Shown here piece after piece: positions 6,780-13,804 of a stretch of DNA of 13,804 nt (the first letter of the stretch is position 1; every line of letters begins with the position of its first letter). Under the pieces are notes generated by a model. It was not told where the DNA came from. It saw only the letters and a list, made by a program, of their open reading frames with translations, and made no database searches. Source of the DNA: Terrimonas sp964445775. GTDB taxonomy: Bacteria > Bacteroidota > Bacteroidia > Chitinophagales > Chitinophagaceae. The stretch lies in assembly GCA_964445775.1 (NCBI GenBank), contig CAYUMH010000120.1:1-13804 (forward strand), in the 5' to 3' direction. Made by a program: the position numbers and the translations under genes.

Positions 6780-7781
6780 TCAGGGTTGTGCAAAACTATT
6801 ACGTGGTCCGCCGCCTGCAAATACCGCCTGCATACGTGTACGCTGACCGGAAGAGAACATATACATACAGCCGTCATCAGTGTAATCCATATAATTCATG
6901 GTCATTTCCACAGGCTGTCCGCTGCAGGTGCTTTTGTGATTGGCCCCCGGGCATCCATAGTTGGCTGTATTATGCTGAGGAGTATCACCTACCTGGTCAT
7001 TTCCACAGGTAGCATCGCCCCAGATATGGCGCAGGTTAAGCCAATGCCCTACTTCATGGGTAGCGGTCCTTCCTTTATTAAAGGGTGCTGATAATGTTCC
7101 GGTGCGACCAAAAAAGTTATACCCAATCACTACTCCATCGGTAGCGGCTGCTCCACCCGGGAACTGTGCATAACCGAGTATGGTTTTTCCCTGGCTCGTC
7201 ATTTTATTTACAATCCAGATATTCAACTTGGTAGTAGGCGAAGTCGCATCAATACCACCTTTTGCACTACTCTTCATGGCATCATCAGTTTTCCAGCTGG
7301 ATTTACTGGAAGATTTACGCACTACCTGGTCCAGCACGAAACGAACACCTACATCTCCGGAGCGTACCGGTTGAAATAGCGCCGGGGTGTTACTGTAATC
7401 AGCATTGGTGGCTGCATAGTCTTCGTTCAAAACATCGATCTGTGATTGGATCTGGGCCTGGGAAATATTTTCGGAAGCCGTGCGGTAGAGCACATTCACC
7501 ACAACGGGTATTTCTATAATACCTCCTGGTAGTAAACGGCCTTCGGCTGCCCTTTCGGCCATACGATCAGTAAAAGACTCAATCGCATCCATTCGTTCTT
7601 TTAATCCCGGGTCTGCGGCTAACTGCGCTTCCAATACATCATGCGAAGCACACTGACGTGCTGTTACCTCTGCAGTTTGTTCAATTTCATCATCAGGAAT
7701 TTCCTCACCGGGTTTGGCGTTTTTACTACAGGCAGCAGCCAGCATGAGCAAGCCGGCAAAAAGTGCTAGGTTTTTTTTCAT
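6780..7781 (-). CDS. Pappalysin-family (M43) zinc metalloprotease lipoprotein
   Basis: 333 aa. A lipoprotein signal (LMLAAAC, Cys18) predicts anchoring to the outer membrane. After a charged region to about 85, the catalytic domain begins with IIEIPVVVNVLYR. The zinc site is THEVGHWLNLRHIWGD, with ligands H242, H246 and H252, and catalytic E243. MNYMDYTDDGC at 295-305 is the metzincin Met-turn. This is the cytophagalysin/ulilysin group of M43, secreted enzymes that cut protein substrates for nutrition or processing. Cys pairs around the active site (C259, C277, C286, C305) fit the disulphides of that group. The Gly of HEXXHxxGxxH is Asn here, which I recall in other Bacteroidota members, so activity is probably kept. 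No C-terminal secretion domain follows. ATG 7781 gives a clean signal peptide. Confidence 0.93.
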   Translation of the reverse strand: MKKNLALFAGLLMLAAACSKNAKPGEEIPDDEIEQTAEVTARQCASHDVLEAQLAADPGLKERMDAIESFTDRMAERAAEGRLLPGGIIEIPVVVNVLYRTASENISQAQIQSQIDVLNEDYAATNADYSNTPALFQPVRSGDVGVRFVLDQVVRKSSSKSSWKTDDAMKSSAKGGIDATSPTTKLNIWIVNKMTSQGKTILGYAQFPGGAAATDGVVIGYNFFGRTGTLSAPFNKGRTATHEVGHWLNLRHIWGDATCGNDQVGDTPQHNTANYGCPGANHKSTCSGQPVEMTMNYMDYTDDGCMYMFSSGQRTRMQAVFAGGGPRNSFAQP

Positions 7782-7918
7782 AATTGGTTGGTTTTTTTAA
7801 AAATGGGGTGTGACGAAAAGATATGTATCAACCGGAGAGGATTATTCCGGTATACTAAATAAAGTGTAATAAATAGAAATTGGCAGAGGGGTAACGCGTG
7901 TTTTCATATGATTTGTTT

Positions 7919-7967
7919 GGGGTTTAACATAAATTATCATCATTAAATTATGATTTTTTTAAACCCC
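7919..7967. repeat. Inverted repeat GGGGTTTAA...TTAAACCCC upstream of the protease
   Basis: Two perfect 9-base arms (7919-7927 and 7959-7967) flank a 31-base AT-rich core. The core contains two copies of TAAATTAT-like sequence and an ATCAT/ATGAT pair. It lies about 140 bases before the protease start. It could be an operator or a small structured leader; nothing proves either. Confidence 0.4.
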
Positions 7968-8054
7968 TGTCTTTTTTTTATTTGCAACAGTGTTACGTTT
8001 TAGGATAAAAACTTACCCGCATGAATCATCATTACAGCTAAATCTGTACGAAAA

Positions 8055-8086
8055 ATATAAAAGGGACTTTTCAGTCCCTTTTATAT
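8055..8086 (-). terminator. Terminator of the 216-aa lipoprotein gene
   Basis: A perfect 14-bp inverted repeat (ATATAAAAGGGACT with AGTCCCTTTTATAT, 4-base loop). On the minus strand it is followed by TTTTTCG, and the stem itself ends in T-rich sequence. It lies about 55 bases past the stop of the gene at 8141. The symmetric A/T flanks could let it work in both directions. Confidence 0.8.
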
Positions 8087-8140
8087 CGCCGGTATTCCGG
8101 CATTTTGATATTTATCAAATTACTGTCTTCCAAAACCTGT

Positions 8141-8791
8141 TTACCGGTTAGGAATGGCCGCTATATTTTCCCTTACAATATTCCAGATCTGTTTAGATGA
8201 TACGGGATCAGTTTCTGTATCACTGATCATCCATAAAGATGGCTGAACCTGGCCGTCCTCATCTTTACTAAGGTCTTTATCCTTTAACAGTTTTAAAAAG
8301 TATACAATTGCCGGTGCATTACAAACCGGCCCCCAGGTATAACGGGAGCTGGAACTGGAGCCGGACTTACCGGAGTTAATACAGTAGGCATTCAGCTTTA
8401 CAATACAGGCAGTTCCTGCTGCTATGGTTACATCATAGTTTTGTGCCACAAAGCCGTTTTGGTCACTTGCGCTGGAAGCGTAAAGTGTAAGGCCGGCGGG
8501 AAAGGTTACTTTAATTTCCGCAGCGGTTGTATTTTTTAACTCCAGGTACACGTCTACCAGGGAGCCAAAGCCAAGGGTTTTACAAACAGACGGCATACTC
8601 TCCCCGGTAATACTGCCCTGAAGCAGGATACCCGTAGGAAGACTAAAAGCAGTACCGGGTATCTCTCCCCCACTATCTCCAAAACCGGGGATCAACACAA
8701 TTCTTGGATTGTCGCCGCTATCAGTTTTGTCATTTTTGGAACAGGAAAAAAGAGTAAGTCCAATAAAGGCCAGCATTAATAGTTTTCGCAT
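8141..8791 (-). CDS. Lipoprotein of unknown function
   Basis: 216 aa with a lipoprotein signal (MRKLLMLAFIGLTLFSC, Cys17), so probably outer-membrane anchored. I do not recognise the family. The middle reads like a beta-sandwich: SLVDVYLELKNTTAAEIKVTFPAG followed by NYDVTIAAGTACIVKLNAYC, alternating strands with a proline-glycine turn. A Ser-rich stretch (SGSSSSSRYTW) follows, then a helical C-terminus ending SSKQIWNIVRENIAAIPN. Three internal Cys (in SVCKTL, AYCINS and PVCNAP) could form disulphides outside the cytoplasm. It is monocistronic by appearance, with a strong terminator after it and 139 non-coding bases before it. ATG 8791 gives the expected signal peptide. Confidence 0.75.
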   Translation of the reverse strand: MRKLLMLAFIGLTLFSCSKNDKTDSGDNPRIVLIPGFGDSGGEIPGTAFSLPTGILLQGSITGESMPSVCKTLGFGSLVDVYLELKNTTAAEIKVTFPAGLTLYASSASDQNGFVAQNYDVTIAAGTACIVKLNAYCINSGKSGSSSSSRYTWGPVCNAPAIVYFLKLLKDKDLSKDEDGQVQPSLWMISDTETDPVSSKQIWNIVRENIAAIPNR

Positions 8792-8930
8792 TTTTTTTAA
8801 ATTTTAATAGTACCGAATTAAATTATAACAAGGTTAAAGGGCTCCTAGCTTATTTATACAAGAACCATTGGCAATAACTAAAATAATGCCACAAGTTTTT
8901 ACGCAAATGGGAAGCATTTGACATACCCGG

Positions 8931-9341
8931 TTATTTGACAAGCCTGTACTTGTCCGAACAACCTTCAACACAAATTGCTTCGCCCGGATAGGTGAATAAC
9001 CATGCATTATCAGTATCAATAGAAAAGCCCAGTAACATGGTATTACCGGAATCAACCGCGGATAACCTGATCTTTCCGGTATTGAGCAGTTCATATTTTG
9101 TAAACTGTTTAAACCCCTCCCTTGTAGCTGAAAATGAGCCATCTGCTTTAAAATGTATAACCCGGCCTCCGGGTTTGGCTTTATACCATTTTCCGGCATC
9201 ACCGGGACTCATAAAATATTCGGAAAACTCCCATTTTCCTACAATATTATTATCTATAGGGCCCCTGGCGTATTCAAAGTTTTTGCGGCATCCGGTAATC
9301 AATCCTATGACTACAATGATGGTCAATATACTTTTAAGCAT
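8931..9341 (-). CDS. Lipocalin-like lipoprotein
   Basis: 136 aa. A lipoprotein signal (MLKSILTIIVVIGLITGC, Cys18) predicts a lipid anchor. After it, NNIVGKWEFSEYF carries the lipocalin GxW motif (G35-W37). The remainder alternates short strands with Asp/Gly turns (FKADGSFSA, YELLNTGKIRLS, LGFSIDTDNAWLF), the eight-strand barrel pattern of small Bacteroidota lipocalin-like proteins. Members are thought to bind small hydrophobic ligands, but none is known here. ICVEGCSDKYRLV near the end holds two Cys that could pair. The frame 8834-9202 on the same strand is only a shadow. It is separated from the next gene downstream by 139 bases. Confidence 0.7.
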   Translation of the reverse strand: MLKSILTIIVVIGLITGCRKNFEYARGPIDNNIVGKWEFSEYFMSPGDAGKWYKAKPGGRVIHFKADGSFSATREGFKQFTKYELLNTGKIRLSAVDSGNTMLLGFSIDTDNAWLFTYPGEAICVEGCSDKYRLVK

Positions 9342-9437
9342 AGTTTAAATCTGACAAACGGTTTTACAGAATCGTTGCACATTTTATGTAATTAACCCGT
9401 TTTCTGCATCCCGCCTGTAATAACATAAACCAGTAAA

Positions 9438-10208
9438 ATGAACACCAGGCATTTTATTTTTATAATTGTGCTCATCGCCATGCCATTTATAGCCAGCGCC
9501 AGATGCGGCTCCTCCGGCATTGGCTTACATACAAAGACCGTATTGGCAAAAGGCGGTATCATCATCGTTGAGTTCTATAGCTCCGATCAATATATCGCAC
9601 AGGGGCTAAACAAGCGACACCCGGTAAGTTTAAAATCAGGCCAAACTACAATACCGCTTACAATGCTGGAAGTATTGAGTGGTGATTACCAGCTTACCCA
9701 GGTTATATTAAGACCGGATACCATTCTTTCAGAAAAAGAAGAATATAGATTGTATATCGAAGACCTTAACAATAAGGCCTTCCCACCCAAATTTTTAAAT
9801 GAAAAGAGCCGGAACTGGATTAGCGGGCCTATCACCGTAAAAAAGAATGTTACAACCGATGTATCCGATTTTAATTACAGGATTACGGAAACAAAAAAAA
9901 CGCTCGTATCATACGGATGCGGCCCTGCTTCCTGGGTGTATTTCAATGTTGCCGGCATAGACAGTTCTATACTATATGTAAGGACAACTGTAAAAAGCCT
10001 GCGTTCCGGCAGTGTAACTACCTATGTCCTCCCTATCGAAAACGGGCAGGTAAAACTGGGTCACGGTATGTGCGCCGGGGCATTTTATTTTAAAAATGCC
10101 GGTGATTATGAAGTTATATTCACCCTGGTAGATCAATCCTATAACAAAAGTATTATAAGCAAGTCGTTAGTATTCTCGCAACCTGTAAAAGCTACTGATG
10201 AAGAATGA
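9438..10208 (+). CDS. Exported protein of unknown function
   Basis: 256 aa. A signal peptide is clear (MNTRHFIFIIVLIAMPFIASA, cleavage near 21). The mature protein starts with RCGSSG, and there is no lipobox, so it is periplasmic or secreted. I do not recognise the family. It looks like two beta-sandwich modules: about 35-150 with GGIIIVEFYSS and GDYQLTQVILRPD, and about 155-247 with SWVYFNVAGID, SVTTYVLPIENG and AGDYEVIFTLVDQS. The second has an Ig-like rhythm. Cys23, Cys161 and Cys212 are the only cysteines. It is transcribed divergently from the lipocalin-like gene, with 96 bases between them, and converges on the helicase gene with only 51 bases between stops. No strong terminator was seen in that gap. 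Confidence 0.7.
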   Translation: MNTRHFIFIIVLIAMPFIASARCGSSGIGLHTKTVLAKGGIIIVEFYSSDQYIAQGLNKRHPVSLKSGQTTIPLTMLEVLSGDYQLTQVILRPDTILSEKEEYRLYIEDLNNKAFPPKFLNEKSRNWISGPITVKKNVTTDVSDFNYRITETKKTLVSYGCGPASWVYFNVAGIDSSILYVRTTVKSLRSGSVTTYVLPIENGQVKLGHGMCAGAFYFKNAGDYEVIFTLVDQSYNKSIISKSLVFSQPVKATDEE

Positions 10209-10259
10209 TTTTATCTCGCAGACAAGAAACATCAGCACATTACCAAATTTTCAAATCAA

Positions 10260-12803
10260 CTAATTAACCTCCCTGTTCTTCCAGGCCATTGCCAGCCGTA
10301 TTTCACCAAAACTTACCTGGTTGCCCAGTTTTTCTTTGATAGGTCCGGCAGCTGTTTCCGTGTAGTTTTCCAGGTGTGGCCGGATCAGTGAGAATTTTTC
10401 CTGGTCCATTACCTCCAGTATATCAATATCACCCAGCTGTATATAGTGTGCCAGATGACCTTCAATAGTGCTGATGGCCATATTCCGTTCCTGGGCAATA
10501 GCGATAATATCCTTACCCTGCTTAAACAGGTCAAAGCTTACCTGCTTGGTATTTATTTTAGCTGCTTTTTCTTTTTCCGTTTTACCCGTTGTCTTTGTAG
10601 TTTTCTTTTTACCTGCTGACGGTATGTTATCCACCAGCGAATGCAGTGCTTTTACATCGCAGTAAGCCTGTATCACCTGCAAAAACTCATCACCGTATTG
10701 TTCCACTCTTTTGGGACCAAACCCTGTAATGCGCATTAAATCGTCTTCGGTTAATGGCAGGTAGCGGGCCATTTCATCTAATGTAACCGACGATGCTACT
10801 AAGTAAACCGGTATATCTTTCTGGCGGCAGATCTTATCCCGCAAAGTTTTTAACTGCCCGTACAGTTGTGGGTGTGGACTATCGGGTAATTTAGCCGCAT
10901 TGTTACCGGCAGCATACACATTTACACCAAAGCGTGTAACGATATAATTTTTCTTACGCTCACTGTATAACTCACTGTTCCAGCCGGCGGCGAGCCCATC
11001 CATGATATATTGTTTGGTATCGATGGCAATGAACAATTCTTTCAGCATCTCATTGGTATCTGCGGCTTTCATCCTGCTATCGGTTACCACCGGTGTTTCC
11101 CTGATCTGTTGCAATAATTGTACGTTATGCCCGGCAAAGTATTTGCCAATCGCCGCTTTCACTCTTTCATTGATCTTATCCATCAGCTCCTGCTGCGTTA
11201 ACTGCACAAACAGCTGTTGTAATTGCGACTGGAATTTCGCCGCCACTTCCTGTACGGCATCAATGGCTTCCTGCAGCTTTTGCTGCCACCCGAAAGCCTC
11301 TTCATTAAACGATGTTGCGTGTTCCTGTAAATAAGCACCCAGCTCTTTTACCTGGGCCTGTATTGGGGCATACTCAAATAATTGTTGTACCTGTCTTACA
11401 GTATAGTCCTGTTCAGCATGAGAAAAAACCTCGCTTAGTTTTTCCGGTGGCAGGTTTTGCTCCGAAAAAGCAATCACCCTGTTATCGCTGAATAAGGATT
11501 GATTCCGGATCATGGTATGCAGCTTCAACCCTTCCAATGTAGTACAACGGCTGAGCGATACATATACCTGTCCCTTTTCAAATGCATCACCGGCATCAAT
11601 AATGGCTTTTTCAAATGTCAGGCCCTGGCTTTTGTGCACGGTAATGGCCCATGCCAGCCGTAAAGGGTATTGCGTAAACGAGCCAACGGCCTCCTCTTTC
11701 AATTGCCTGGTATTTTCATCAAGCGTATAACGTATATTATCCCAGCTGGTTGTTTTTACTTCTATTTCATCAGCATCCGTATCGCACTGCACATAAATCG
11801 CATCATTTTTTACATTCACTACCCGGCCAATCTTGCCATTAAAATAACGTTTGGCAATATCCAGGTCGTTTTTAATGAACATCACCTGCGCCCCTATTTT
11901 CAGTTTTAATGTTTCATCCGCGGGAAAAGCTTTATCACTGAAATCGCCTTTGATCTCGGCCGGAAAACTATAGGTCCGGCCTTCCAGTTGTTCCAGCTCG
12001 GCAGCATTAATAGTATCCACTTTGGCGTTACGGGTAACCAGTCGTATATATCCTTCTTCTTTAGGCGGATTAAAATCCGGGTCTAATCTTTCATTCAATA
12101 AGGCCAGGCCTGTTGCATCCAGGCGGTTGTTCCGCACCTGGTTTAACAGTTCAATAAACCTTTCTTCCTGCTGCCGGTATATCTTGTTCAGCTCAATACA
12201 AACGGGTTTGTTACGCTCCAGTACCCGGCTATTGAAAAAATAAGGACCTTCATAAAACTGGTTCAGTATACTCCAGTCATGTGCCGGTGTTACCGGCGGC
12301 AACTGGAAAAGGTCGCCGATAAATAAAACCTGCACCCCGCCAAAAGCCTGCGAATAGTTGCGCCGTATATGGCGCATCACGGCATCAATGGCATCCAGGG
12401 TATCACAGCGTACCATACTTACTTCATCTATTACCAGCAGCTCCAGCTCACGGATGATCTTTTTCTTTTCGCCGTTCATTTTTAACGTACTCAACAACTG
12501 AAGCTGGTTGGTACTGTTATCTCCATCCTGGCGCATCCCAAAAGGATTGTCATCCGGAATAAATGGCGACACGGGCAATTGAAAAAAGGAATGCATGGTC
12601 ACGCCACCGGCATTAATGGCCGCTACCCCTGTAGGCGCCACAATGGCCATTTGTTTATGGGTATTGTTTTTAATGTACTTTAAAAAAGTGGTCTTACCCG
12701 TTCCGGCCTTCCCGGTTAAAAAAATATGCCGGTCACTATGGTTAACCATCTGCGCTGCCAGGAAAAAAAGTTTATTGTTACTATCGGGTATAAATCCTGA
12801 CAT
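10260..12803 (-). CDS. PIF1-type DNA helicase with HRDC and helix-turn-helix C-terminus
   Basis: 847 aa, superfamily 1B. Motifs in order: Walker A GKAGTGKTT (31-39), VAPTGVAA (55-62), Walker B VIDEVSM (124-130), GDLFQLPPV (163-171), IYRQ (208-211), ITVHKSQGLTFEKA (387-400) and YVSLSR (414-419). These are the signatures of PIF1/RecD2-like 5'-3' DNA helicases. A helical, Gln-rich middle (about 460-640) follows, then an HRDC domain (about 642-715, with LPLTEDDLMRITGFGPKRVEQYG). After a Lys/Thr linker (731-752) comes an HTH region (FDLFKQGKDIIAIAQERNMAISTIEGHLAHYIQLGDI). The HRDC-plus-HTH tail matches the arrangement in Bacteroidota RecQ, suggesting shared DNA-structure recognition. Likely role: resolving secondary structure or stalled forks. 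ATG 12803 is the natural start, 18 residues before the first conserved strand. Confidence 0.93.
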   Translation of the reverse strand: MSGFIPDSNNKLFFLAAQMVNHSDRHIFLTGKAGTGKTTFLKYIKNNTHKQMAIVAPTGVAAINAGGVTMHSFFQLPVSPFIPDDNPFGMRQDGDNSTNQLQLLSTLKMNGEKKKIIRELELLVIDEVSMVRCDTLDAIDAVMRHIRRNYSQAFGGVQVLFIGDLFQLPPVTPAHDWSILNQFYEGPYFFNSRVLERNKPVCIELNKIYRQQEERFIELLNQVRNNRLDATGLALLNERLDPDFNPPKEEGYIRLVTRNAKVDTINAAELEQLEGRTYSFPAEIKGDFSDKAFPADETLKLKIGAQVMFIKNDLDIAKRYFNGKIGRVVNVKNDAIYVQCDTDADEIEVKTTSWDNIRYTLDENTRQLKEEAVGSFTQYPLRLAWAITVHKSQGLTFEKAIIDAGDAFEKGQVYVSLSRCTTLEGLKLHTMIRNQSLFSDNRVIAFSEQNLPPEKLSEVFSHAEQDYTVRQVQQLFEYAPIQAQVKELGAYLQEHATSFNEEAFGWQQKLQEAIDAVQEVAAKFQSQLQQLFVQLTQQELMDKINERVKAAIGKYFAGHNVQLLQQIRETPVVTDSRMKAADTNEMLKELFIAIDTKQYIMDGLAAGWNSELYSERKKNYIVTRFGVNVYAAGNNAAKLPDSPHPQLYGQLKTLRDKICRQKDIPVYLVASSVTLDEMARYLPLTEDDLMRITGFGPKRVEQYGDEFLQVIQAYCDVKALHSLVDNIPSAGKKKTTKTTGKTEKEKAAKINTKQVSFDLFKQGKDIIAIAQERNMAISTIEGHLAHYIQLGDIDILEVMDQEKFSLIRPHLENYTETAAGPIKEKLGNQVSFGEIRLAMAWKNREVN

Positions 12804-12849
12804 AATGATTAAAGTATCCGTATGGTGAATTGTGTAATAAACGACAAAG

Positions 12850-12876
12850 AAAACAATAATTTACGACTATTGTTTT
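12850..12876. repeat. 9-bp inverted repeat in the divergent promoter region
   Basis: AAAACAATA (12850-12858) and TATTGTTTT (12868-12876) are perfect inverted arms around a 9-base spacer. They sit between the helicase start and the start of the divergent lipoprotein gene. Shape and place suit an operator, but chance is possible in AT-rich sequence. Confidence 0.35.
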
Positions 12877-12926
12877 ATGGAAAATCTCATTATATGTATC
12901 TGCTTGATTATAATCATTACTCATAT

Positions 12927-13757
12927 ATGAGATTACTATATTTTTTCTGTTGCAGCCTGTTATTTACCGGCTGTAATGCCCGTTCTCCCAATAAGCAGTC
13001 CATCAACGATCCTATCCTTGCAAAACAGGAAACCACACCGGTTTCGTTCGACACCAGTGTTAAAACCATTCATATATTAGTAGCCCTTTGCGACAACCAG
13101 TACCAGGGAATAGTTCCCGTACCAGCTAAAATTGGTAACGGCCAGGATCCCGCTAATAACTTATACTGGGGCTGCGGTTATGGCATTAAAACTTATTTCA
13201 AAAAAAGTAAGTCCTGGCAATTGGTTCGCTCAGAAAAAAAAGATAGTCTTGTATTGGAGCGGCTGGTATTTAAGCATGTATCAAAAAATTATTACCTGGT
13301 GGCAGACGCTTATGACGGCCGCTATATTAAAGAATGTACCCGTCAGTTTTTAAACAATAGCTGCGGTAAAAGAAAAGACACGATCAATATAGGAACAAAA
13401 ACAATCGGTATAGCCGGTAACGCCAGCCTGGTAGCGTATATTGGTCATGATGGGTTAATGGATTTTACACTTGACGAAACTTATAAAAATACAGATGGCA
13501 TTAAAAGAGATGTTATTATACTGGCCTGTTATAGCAAACGCTTTTTCGCACCACATCTAAAAGACGCTAATATAAACCCGCTTGTCTGGACTACCGGCCT
13601 CATGAGTCCTGAAGCCTATACCATTCATGATGCTTTAACGGGTTATGTGAACAGGGAGAATAATGAAAGCATCCGGTCAAAAGCGGCAGCTGCTTATGCT
13701 GCTTTTCAAAAATGCAGTGTGAAAGCGGCGAAGAGCCTGCTGGTGACGGGATTTTAG
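12927..13757 (+). CDS. Lipoprotein with clan-CD (caspase/legumain-like) His-Cys pattern
   Basis: 276 aa from ATG 12927. This start gives a clean lipoprotein signal (MRLLYFFCCSLLFTGC, Cys16); the frame is open back to 12822, but that extension would bury the signal. The mature part has IHILVALCDNQYQGIVPVP, then NGQDPANNLYWGCGYG and YYLVADAYDGRYI. A hydrophobic strand leads into YIGHDG (His174), and a second into VIILACYSKRFF (Cys201). His-x-Gly after one strand and Ala-Cys after the next is the catalytic layout of clan CD cysteine peptidases. I recall uncharacterised homologues with the QGIVPVP and NGQDP signatures in other bacteria, without known function. Peptidase activity is an inference. 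The last codons (GGA TTT TAG) lie inside the heptanucleotide repeat that follows. Confidence 0.75.
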   Translation: MRLLYFFCCSLLFTGCNARSPNKQSINDPILAKQETTPVSFDTSVKTIHILVALCDNQYQGIVPVPAKIGNGQDPANNLYWGCGYGIKTYFKKSKSWQLVRSEKKDSLVLERLVFKHVSKNYYLVADAYDGRYIKECTRQFLNNSCGKRKDTINIGTKTIGIAGNASLVAYIGHDGLMDFTLDETYKNTDGIKRDVIILACYSKRFFAPHLKDANINPLVWTTGLMSPEAYTIHDALTGYVNRENNESIRSKAAAAYAAFQKCSVKAAKSLLVTGF

Positions 13758-13804
13758 ATTTTAGATTTTAGATTTTAGATTTTAGATTTTAGATTTTAGA
13801 TTTT
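13750..13804. repeat. Heptanucleotide tandem repeat (GATTTTA)n, runs off the window
   Basis: Perfect 7-base units starting at 13750, about 7.9 copies to the window edge, so the true length is unknown. The first unit supplies the stop codon (TAG, 13755-13757) of the lipoprotein gene. Because the unit is not a multiple of three, copy-number change would shift any frame read through it, but the upstream stop protects the gene. Confidence 0.95.

Larger units (their letters stand above)
7782..8140. other. Intergenic region upstream of the M43 protease
   Basis: No gene found in 359 bases. It contains the terminator of the following lipoprotein gene (8055-8086), a small GCCGG-TATT-CCGGC hairpin (8088-8101) and an AT-rich inverted repeat (7919-7967), each discussed separately. 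The protease promoter must lie here, but no exact consensus box was seen. Confidence 0.6.

Noticed and set aside
5720..6790. Direct repeat of the tRNA-Phe 3' end (an att site)
   Set aside because: I searched by eye for CCGGTTCGATCCCGGC and parts of it and found nothing convincing, so no attachment site is called.
8834..9202. 122-aa minus-strand open frame overlapping the lipocalin-like gene
   Set aside because: It lies in another frame of a gene with a lipobox and GxW motif, and has no signal peptide or recognisable domain; it is a shadow.
12822..12926. N-terminal extension of the clan-CD-like lipoprotein
   Set aside because: It would place 35 polar residues before a clear lipoprotein signal peptide that starts at ATG 12927.
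1..13804. CRISPR array
   Set aside because: The only tandem repeats are the 7-base units at the right end; there are no spaced 25-40 base repeats.

Overview
The window looks like chromosome from a Bacteroidota member, most likely Chitinophagaceae or a close relative. The evidence is a RecQ with an extra C-terminal helical region, a PIF1-type helicase fused to HRDC and helix-turn-helix domains, many short lipoproteins with a Cys lipobox, a pappalysin-type (M43) protease, and a TTG/TAnnTTTG promoter upstream of tRNA-Phe. No species can be named from sequence alone.

Layout. 2-1177 (+): 3' part of recQ, cut by the window edge, then a strong terminator. 1394-1466 (+): tRNA-Phe(GAA) with its own promoter and terminator. 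1534-5677 (-): a tightly packed, visibly AT-richer four-gene operon, transcribed from a Cys-rich lipoprotein with an HEXXH zincin-like domain, through two small exported proteins related to each other (TonB-C-terminal-like pattern), to a membrane O-antigen ligase/polymerase (Wzy_C type) with C-terminal TPR-like helices. 5883-6506: gene graveyard, with a tyrosine recombinase pseudogene (-) and a short C-terminal remnant of another protein (+). 6669-6774: a 106-bp element with perfect 16-bp terminal inverted repeats. 6780-9341 (-): three lipoproteins, namely the M43 metalloprotease, an unknown 216-aa protein and a lipocalin-like protein. 9438-10208 (+): exported protein of unknown function. 10260-12803 (-): the PIF1-HRDC-HTH helicase. 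12927-13757 (+): a lipoprotein with a clan-CD-like His/Cys pair, ending inside a heptanucleotide tandem repeat that runs to the window edge.

How it fits together. The ends carry core DNA-maintenance genes and a tRNA. The middle (about 1.5-6.5 kb) reads as an acquired segment: it is AT-richer, sits beside a tRNA gene and ends in a broken integrase, although I found no direct repeat of the tRNA end that would prove integration there. The least explained and most coherent unit is the 1534-5677 operon, where overlapping genes couple a surface or periplasmic zincin-like lipoprotein, two exported TonB-domain-like proteins and a glycan ligase. All functions are read from motifs and remembered family patterns; no database search was possible.
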